Program-made: the position numbers and the translations under genes
Assembly (NCBI RefSeq): GCF_036850765.1
Contig: NC_089492.1
Coordinates: 98,661,022-98,725,021 of the forward strand
Direction of reading: 5' to 3'
Length of the DNA: 64,000 nucleotides
Source of the DNA: Saccopteryx bilineata
Taxonomy: Eukaryota; Chordata; Mammalia; Chiroptera; Emballonuridae
Shown here: in pieces, positions 57,215 to 64,000 of the stretch
Layout: every line of letters starts with the position of its first letter
Numbering within the stretch: position 1 is the first letter of the stretch
Notes under the pieces: generated by a model
Told to the model about the DNA's origin: nothing
What the model saw: only the letters and a program-made list of their open reading frames with translations
Database searches by the model: none

Positions 57215-57415
57215 CCATGGAAGAGCACAAGCTCTGATGTCAGCAGCATCTGTGTCCAAATCTGCCACAAGTTACCTAACCTCTCTATGTCAATTTTCTC
57301 ATCTTGAAAATTGGAGATAATAATAGTATTTATCTGCTAGAAGTATTAAGTGGATTAAATGATGATGAAAGGCATTTAATAAGTGTGCTCTATCATTAGT
57401 GTTATTAAGAACAAT
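57215..57415 (+). repeat. MIR SINE
   Basis: CAAATCTGCCACAAGTTACC, TCAATTTTCTCATCTTGAAA, GATAATAATAGTATTTATCT, AGTGGATTAAATGATG. Confidence 0.8.
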
Positions 57416-57594
57416 AAAATAATAAATCTTTATGACCAAACTTTGTTGCTTAGAGGCAAAAATAACCTTTACAGCACTTCTATCTTGGTTTTACTGGTAG
57501 TATTTTTTTGCATCTCTGTCTCTCCCTTTAAATGGTTTTTTCTTTTTTTTTTACCCAAACCAACAAAGAGCTGAGAGAAGAGCCAAATCAGGGC

Positions 57595-57775
57595 CTGAGT
57601 CACTGCTTTCTGATTCATGGTGGTCTACCTTGCCACTTATAATTTGTGTGACATTTGACAGATTCCTTAATCTCATGAGCCTCAATTCCCTCATCTCTAA
57701 AACGGGTGTAAGAATACTAACTTCATAGTCTGTGTCAAGAGGTAAGACAGTTCCTGGCACACAGCACATTTTCAG
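57595..57775 (+). repeat. MIR SINE
   Basis: TTGCCACTTATAATTTGTGT, TTCCTTAATCTCATGAGCCT, CATCTCTAAAACGGGTG, TTCCTGGCACACAGCAC. Confidence 0.8.
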
Positions 57776-59260
57776 ACATGATAGTTCTTCAGGGCTCCAG
57801 GTAGGGGCTAGCAGTTTCCTGCCTGCTCCCAACCTCCAGACCCAACATAATCTCCTTTATGTTTCTTCTGGTGGTTTTGGGTGAATCTGTCCAATTATAC
57901 CTTAAGCTCCTGAGGGCAGAGGCAGGGCTAAGTCCTCCTTAATTGTAAGGAGCAGTCTTCCTCCTGGATCTGGCTCCAGGCCAGCCTCCTGGGGCAGCTG
58001 GGGAAGAGGGAGAGAACTGTCAGCCCTCTAGTGGTCCGGAACCAGAGGCAGAAACTCAATCGCAGCTCTTCCTTCCTCTCTTCTCTCCACTTTCCAAACC
58101 ACAGCCCTGAGGCTGCTCAAAAAACAAAACAACAAACTGGTTCTTTCTATTTGATTATGGCCTAGAAGAAAAGTTACCCCATTGGTTCAGGGAGCATTTA
58201 GCTTGGTCAGAGAAGGTGCGACCTGTTAGATCCAATCACCGGGCTCCTATGCTCCCAATCCCATCCCTCTCCTATGCAAAGGCCTCTGGAATAAGGCAAA
58301 AGCCTCCCCATTACCACCCTCCTGCCTCCAGAGTCCACCCATTATTCACTGATCCAATGGCCAACTCTCCATCTCTCCACCTGACTCTCCACCTGCCCAG
58401 GGGAACAGAGGCCCTGGAGTGCAGCCTTCAATGTTCTCCCTTCACTAAACTGTCTTCAGGACAGTCTCCATTCTAGGCTATGTCCAATGCCCAGTGATGG
58501 CTCTAAACAGATCACTCTCAGCCTTCTCTGTCCTCAGCCCAACCCACCTTCCAGCTCTTCCAATCAGAGAAAATGGTGAAGGAGACTGGAAACACATCTC
58601 AGACAGCCTTGAAAGGGTGAGGAAGAGTAGCTGTCAGAAAATCTCCCTGGGCTGCAGGGATGAGGCTGAGCAGGAGGGAAGAGGAGGAGGAGGGAGACAA
58701 GCCCAGGGAAGGGAACTGAGAGGGACACACTGGCCCACAGACCTGGAGGCCCAGAGAGAAAGCCCAGCCCAGGCAGTGAGAGCGCTGGGAGCCCACAGAC
58801 CCTTTCGGTTTCTGGGGTCCTGGAGGGCCTCGCCCTCTGCCAGGGTCGTGGAACCAAAATGGCTCACTTTCCCATCTTGAGACCCACAGAGAGGAACTAA
58901 CTAAGCTCTTTTGCAGAAACGGGTAGAAAGAGCTCTCTTGAGCCAGGGCTTCCTGCTCTGCCTTTGTCTGACTCGAGGGTTTTTGTCTGTCTCCATCTTT
59001 CTGCATCTTTGTCTATCTTGTCTCCTCTTCCTTTTGCTGCCCCCATCTCTGTCTTAGATAATTTCTTGGGGACTCTGCCTTGGGGCTCCCGCTCTCCAGT
59101 GTGTAGGAAACCTGACCTTCATCATCTGTTTTTTATATTTTGGAAACGTCCGCTTAACTTCCTACCTGAGGGAAGTGGGGGTGGGGGAGCAGGCTGCCTG
59201 GCTCTACCCCTTTCCTTCCCCCCTCCTTTTCTGAACCCATTCCCTCTCCCAGTTCTCCCT
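57776..59260. other. unique sequence, no supportable gene
   Basis: No young SINE and no recognisable old repeat. Frames at 58494-58880 (plus) and 58599-59006 (minus) overlap on opposite strands, lack splice support and are compositionally biased. Confidence 0.4.
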
Positions 59261-59280
59261 TCGCTCGCTCGCTCGCTCGG
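59261..59280. repeat. (CTCG)n short tandem
   Basis: Four to five CTCG units, unusually CpG-rich for this part of the window. Confidence 0.8.
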
Positions 59281-59539
59281 AGCTGAGCTTCTGGGTCACT
59301 GTGGCATCAGGAATCAGGCCCTGGTTCACAATATTCCCTCCACAGCGCACCGCAGGGTGGGGAAGGCAGTGAGTGAGGCCTCTTCTGATACACTGCCGCC
59401 GGTTTGCTGACTTGGGAAAAAGTGAAAATTCCAGGCAGAGAGAGAGCCCAGGAGGCTGAGAGATTTCACCAGTGGAAACCAAGATAGAAAGTCAAGTCAT
59501 TTCTGCCAACCAGGTTGCTTAACATGTCATCACAGATGT

Positions 59540-59790
59540 TTACTTGTTTAATATTATTATTAATACTAGCCATAAATTACACATAGTGAGGGTGTATCCT
59601 GTGCTGAGCACTTTATATGCCTTTGAATATTATCCACTTAACAACTTTATACAGAAGATACTATTATTCTCTCCCATTTTCTTAAGGAGAAAACTAATAC
59701 TACATAGAGAGGTTAACTGACTTGCCCAGAGTAACTCAACTGATAAGATCTGAACCCAGGTTTCTCTGACTCCAAATCTTAAGCTCTTTA
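59540..59790 (-). repeat. MIR SINE
   Basis: CCTGTGCTGAGCACTTTATA, TCTCCCATTTTCTTAAGGAG, AACTGACTTGCCCAGAGTAA and TCTGAACCCAGGTTTCTCTG, a nearly full-length reverse copy. Confidence 0.9.
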
Positions 59791-59971
59791 CATCAACTTT
59801 CCCAAGACCTGAAAAATGTATTTTGTACATTTCCTTTTAAAGAAAATAAATCCAAAAACTCAGACTAAACCTTGTTGATCCCAGGGACCCATGTATCTCA
59901 GTTGGAGAAGCACTGTCTGGAACTTCCCAGTTTCTGAGAGACCCTGGAACACCAGACAGCAAAAAGAAAGG

Positions 59972-60698
59972 CTCTTCCTTCCCATCTGGCCACAGCCTTC
60001 AGGTAGTGCTTACAAGTACATCCAGGAGCTATGGAGGAAAAAGCAGTCCGATGCAAAGGGCTTCCTTCTTAGGGTACGCTACTGGCAATACCACCAGCTC
60101 TCTGCACTCCACAGGGCACCCCTCACCCTGCCCCACCCAGGCCAATAAAGCCCACAGGCTGGGATACAAGGCCAAGCAAGATTATGTCATATATCATATT
60201 CCTGTATGCCACGGTGGCCGAAATGCCCTGTTCCTAAGGATGCAACCTATCCTTAGGAAAGCCTTTCCATCGCAGTGTTAACCAGCTAAAGTTTGCCTGA
60301 AGCCTGAACTCTGTTGCCCAGGAGGCAAGTTGGACTTCACTGTGGGGCTCTGAGAGTCCTGAGCTCTTACTGGATTGGTGAAGATATCACGTACCAATTC
60401 TTTAAGGTTATCCTCATCGATCCATTCCATAAAGCCGTCAGAAGGAATCCCGACACCCAGTGGATCACCAAACCAGTTCACAAGCACAGGGAGATGCCAG
60501 GGTTGACATCTGCAGGCCGCAGGTGCCAGCCTTGGAAAGGCCCACAAGTTACACCACGCTATTGTGGCCCTCATCATGCAGCTTGGATGAGGCTCAATAC
60601 TTTCCAGCTCTATCTACCGTGACAGCTAATATGACATGTTTGTAAAATTTTTCCTAATGAACAGTTTAGGATAGTCAAAAATATAAAGAAAAAAAAAC
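59972..60698 (+). pseudogene. RPL15: RPL15 processed pseudogene
   Basis: A reverse-transcribed, intron-less copy of the mRNA for large-subunit ribosomal protein L15. It runs from the 5' UTR (CCATCTGGCCACAGCC region, near 59972) through the coding part to a 3' UTR with AACAGTTTAGGATAGTC and an A-rich end at 60678-60698. Recognisable RPL15 segments are [14 protein letters not shown] (60011 on), HRLGYKAKQ (about 60158) and [20 protein letters not shown] (about 60428-60487). About a dozen bases around the initiation codon are missing, frameshifts follow near 60140 and 60240-60310, and the C-terminus is altered, so no functional protein can be made. The polyadenylation signal reads AATGAA. The parent gene is spliced; this copy is collinear with mRNA, which marks it as LINE-mobilised. 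Its many substitutions suggest it is not recent. Confidence 0.93.
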
Positions 60699-60938
60699 CC
60701 AGCTAGCAAAGATGATGTAGAAAGGCTAGAAGAGGACATTTCAGGAAGGAAGAAGTGGGAGGGCAACACGAAAAAACACACATGGTTGGCTGTGAGTCAG
60801 GAGACAGTGACAGCACCAGGCTGGGGGAGCCTGGCTCTGTGCCGGGAAATGAAAGGGGGGGAACAGAGGTAGGTGGAGGGCTAGGGCCTGAAGACCCAGT
60901 TCAATTTATGCTCCAGGTTATTGAGCAGGAGAGTAATA

Positions 60939-61316
60939 CAGCCAGACCTCCCTACCTGCAGGTTCTGCACCCTGGAATTCAACCAACCATGGATAGAAAA
61001 TAGTTGGAAAAAAATGTTACTTTGTTGCTGACATGTACTATATAGTAAAACCTATGATGGTTGTGTCTGTATGGACCATGGCAGACTTTTTCTTTCTTTG
61101 TCATTATTCCCTAAACAATACCTTTATCAACTATTTACATGATATTTATATTATATAGTATAGATAATCTAGAGATGATTTAAAGTATATGAGAGGATGT
61201 GCATAGATTATATGCAAATATTATGCCATTTTATATAAAGGCCTTGGGCATCCTCAGACTTTGGTATCTAAAGGATTCCTGGAACCAATTCCCCCATGAA
61301 TACCAAGGGACAACTG
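60939..61316. mobile_element. Tigger-type (pogo/Tc1-mariner) DNA transposon fossil
   Basis: The right end, read in reverse, is CAGTTGTCCCTTGGTATTCA. The left end is CAGCCAGACCTCCCTACCTG. The interior has TCAACCAACCATGGATAG, TTCCCTAAACAATACC, AATCTAGAGATGATTTAAAG and ATTATGCCATTTTATATAA, the standard non-autonomous Tigger order. A TA precedes the left end. Old and inactive. Confidence 0.8.
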
Positions 61317-62515
61317 TTCTCCAAAAGAAGTATTTGAGCCCTAGGCTAGAAGGAGAAGGTAGACAAGTAAGAGGGTTGATGAGGGGTTGGTATTACAATC
61401 TAGGCAGCCTGGGACAATCTGACAAAACATGTAGAAATTGTTTATCTAAAAGACATTTCCAAAGAAATTTAGCATTTTAGAGTCTGGGTCATTGCGTCCT
61501 TCCCAAGGATTGCTAGTATCTATGTTAGTGCATGGTGGAATGGAGTGGAGTGGAGTAGGCAGAGGGAGGAGCAGGAAAACACGGTGTGTCTGCAGCACTG
61601 AGCCTTCACACTTGCAGACAGACCCTCTGGTCTGAGGGCAGCTGTGGCCCTCGGTGAGAGCACTCAGCACTCTGAGCTGGACACTGGCCCGAGGACTTCG
61701 GTCTGGGAGGCCCAGAATTCAGTTCTTTGGGGTGGGGGGTGGGATTGGGCGGTGGACAGATTATAGATCTGGAGCCGGAAGCAGAGGTTTTGTGCTTTTT
61801 CAATTCTTTGAGAGGATGGTTCCTCTCCCTGGGTGGCAGAAAGAAAGAAAAAAAGCAAACAAGCAAAATTTGGTTAAGAACTCAAGAACTGCTAATTCAG
61901 AAACTCTAATCTGTTCAGAAAGTTAAGTCCTTTTTTTCAGAGGCCAAAACCCTATTTCCATCAAAGATTGTATATGTCTGTGTGTCTGAGAGCTGGTGAG
62001 GGAGATAGAGTGAGTGTGAGAAGGAGAAAGCTGAAATGCCTTTGTTCCTGTGTGTGAAGCTGCTGCTCCCTGGGCTCATGTGCACACATTGTACATACAT
62101 TTGTGCCTGTTTCTCAGGCCCCTGTGTGCATTGAACTTTCAAACCATAACAGAAACACTGAAGCTTGGCAAAGAATAATTATCTAATTTTGGAACATGTT
62201 ATTATAATACCTACATGATGTGTAACGAACTTAACAATGTTCACGTTATATTCACCAACTCTAAGTTATAGACCCACAATGCCAAGCCCTACCTACTTCA
62301 GAAGCTTCTCCAAGACCCAAGAGTAGAGCAGGCCCCAAAGAAAGCTTTTTAAGGAGTATTCCCCCCCACAATGGCTTCCTCATCAGGTTTGGCGGGAAGC
62401 AGGGCAGAGCCTATCTTGGGATGGCAACTCCGCTCCTCCCAGAATCCCAGTTCCTCCCCAGTTGAGGAATCTCGGGAGCTGGTAAGGAAACAGGCACACT
62501 GGGGTCACAGAGGCA
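61317..62515. other. unique sequence, no gene seen
   Basis: A short TGGAG/TGGAATGGAG tandem near 61540-61557 is the only simple repeat. No exon supported. Confidence 0.35.
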
Positions 62516-63500
62516 GATAGGCTTTCCCTGACTCAGCTGTGGGCCAGGGGGCCCCATGATCAGCAAGGCTCTCCTCTCCCCAGGGGGCTGGACTGAACTG
62601 AAGCTGAGTGTGAGGGGAATGTTTGCTGTTTGCTGCTGCTCCCTGTTGACTTTAGCCAGTAGCTCTGTTTACAAACCCAGGTTGGTTTTCCCAGCACAGT
62701 TAATTAGACCAAAGACATCTGGTGTGAGGGCTGGGGAGGGCATCTGCTCAGAGCCTTCCCCCCACACCCAGCAGCCATGGCCCAGAACAGGACAGAACAG
62801 CTAAACAGAACCAGGCTGAACTCCAACAGACCCAAGGTTCTCAGGAGAATCGTGGCTTCTCTCATTCTGCCTCTCCCCATACTTGTTAAGTGAGTCTGGA
62901 CCCCAGCCCTCTGAGTCTTCAGCACTCCAGGAATCAGAGCTAGGTGCCCCTACCTCAGTGAGATCACAGGCTGGAGATCAAGGACCCAGTCCTCTCCCAT
63001 GCCCTTCCATGTCTGAAAGAACTGGACAGAGACTCCTGTCCCCTCTCTCATCACAGTGACTCTGTATTCTGTAGCAACACCAAATTTCTTCAGGCCCCTG
63101 CAGGAAAATCTCCCTTCCCTGGACACCCACTTAGAGAAAAGGTTCTGGGCCCTCCTCCCCCTCCCTGACTCCTCTTAAAATAATTTCTGACACTGCGGGG
63201 AGAAAAGAGATTCATCAGTCTAGGACCGGAGGGAGGCAGAAAGGTGATAGGGAAGGTGAGAGGATCTAGGTGTACAGTCCCAGGAGTGGTGGGGAAGTGG
63301 AGGGTTGGGAGGGGGAGGGGCAGCGGCTTATCTTTCCCAGGAGGGGGGAGTTCACTACAAACAGCTAATGCACTGGCGTGTGAAAGCCCCTCAATTAGCA
63401 CTAATGATGCAATCAGGGAGGGAGGAGGAGGGACTAGAAGTTCTGGCTGAGTCAGCACCAACTTGCACAAAAAAGCACACACCCCCTTCCTCCGAAACAG
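62516..63500. promoter_or_regulatory. possible promoter-proximal region
   Basis: Repeat-free sequence leading into the CpG-rich end. It contains an AP-1/MAF-like TGACTCAGC (62529-62537) and a palindromic GCTGAGTCAGC (63446-63456), which is nearly a full MAF recognition element. Paired homeodomain-like ATTAG/TAATG words lie at about 63395-63406. No coding frame is supported. Confidence 0.35.
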
Positions 63501-64000
63501 TGGCCCCTTCAGAAACGCCAATGCACACACTACACAGACAGTCCGGCCCACGCACGTCCGTGGGTAAAAACGCAATCTTTGCAGAAACTACTAACATGCA
63601 TGTGGTTCGTGATCCGCTGCGGACCGCATCTGACTGCAGGGTTTCCGGAGGGGCAGGTGGGGATTAGGTACAAGAAAAATCAGAAATCAGACTTGGTAGA
63701 AGAGGTTAAACAGGGCATCTCCGAAAACCTCATAATTATTCCTCCGATCCCAAAGTTCTCGTCCCACGCGCACTCGCAGGTGCAAGCCCCTCTGCGCCCT
63801 CCTACCCCCCATCCCGCCCGCGAATCCCAATCTGGGACTGGGCAAGGATCCACCACCCCCAGCCCCACCGGCAGGAGGCGGAGCCCACGCGCATTCCCTC
63901 TGCTCCGTCCGCCCCCAGGCCTCCGGTCCCTGGGCGGGTGCCCTGGGATCACACGGATCTCCAGCACCCCAGACCGGCTGCTTGTGCCCTCCGGAGTCCG
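63500..64000. promoter_or_regulatory. edge of a CpG island, running off the window
   Basis: About 22 CpG in the last 280 bases, against a strong CpG shortage in most of the window, with C-rich GC-box-like words (CCGCCCGCG, GGCGGAGCC, GGGCGGG). This pattern marks mammalian promoters; the transcribed gene would lie mostly or wholly beyond 64000 or on the minus strand here. Open frames in it are GC artefacts. Confidence 0.6.

Noticed and set aside
57098..57240. Exon starting after a strong pyrimidine tract and CACAG at 57086
   Set aside because: The acceptor is good, but no frame is convincingly coding and no donor follows at a sensible distance.
61537..61560. Satellite-like TGGAG/TGGAATGGAG repeat
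   Set aside because: Only a few units; too short to be part of a satellite array.
63090..63575. 161-codon minus-strand frame near the CpG island
   Set aside because: Low-complexity Pro/Leu-rich product in GC-rich promoter-like DNA; no Kozak or family match.
1..64000. CRISPR arrays, phage, operons or bacterial defence genes
   Set aside because: The window is mammalian nuclear DNA; regularly spaced repeats here are microsatellites or SINEs.

Overview
The window is nuclear DNA of a placental mammal, almost certainly a bat. The young interspersed repeats are tRNA-derived SINEs. Three related types recur: a long type with two ~22-base internal repeats (called SINE-B here), a ~340-base type (SINE-A) and a ~200-base type (SINE-C). 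From memory they resemble SINEs of horseshoe bats and relatives (Rhin-type); a few older copies look like the wider bat Ves family. Young hAT DNA transposons are also present, as expected for bats. Base composition, microsatellites, old MIR/L2/L1/Tigger copies and the lack of long open frames all fit mammalian intergenic or intronic DNA. There is no bacterial gene, operon, CRISPR array or phage.

Layout. 1-3.1 kb is mostly unique DNA with short G/C and CA runs. 3.1-6.1 kb holds MIR and other old repeats plus one very small candidate exon. 6.57-8.07 kb is a stack of three SINEs and one hAT element built into one ancestral site. 9.4-14.6 kb is SINE-dense. 14.6-22.6 kb has no young SINE; it holds a candidate plus-strand coding exon (17.0-17.2 kb) and two stretches that look like conserved non-coding DNA (18.2-18.8 and 20.6-21.0 kb). 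22.6-37.4 kb is a mixture of SINEs, MIR, L2 and L1 3' ends. 37.4-44.4 kb again lacks young SINEs. 44.4-57 kb holds several hAT elements with clear 8-bp target duplications and more SINE-B. 57-64 kb has no young SINE, carries an RPL15 processed pseudogene and a Tigger element, and ends in a CpG-rich, promoter-like sequence that runs off the window.

No complete protein-coding gene can be supported. The only coding-like signals are one plus-strand exon candidate at 17.0-17.2 kb, with an AG acceptor, strong Kozak context, a 47-codon open frame and a GT donor, and a 45-base exon-like block at 5.0 kb. Most other open frames of 60-180 codons lie in SINEs, GC-rich DNA or microsatellites. The window reads best as gene-flanking or intronic DNA with candidate regulatory elements.

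Family names for old repeats are recognised from memory of consensus motifs, not from a database search. Boundaries are good to a few bases where target-site duplications are quoted, and approximate elsewhere.
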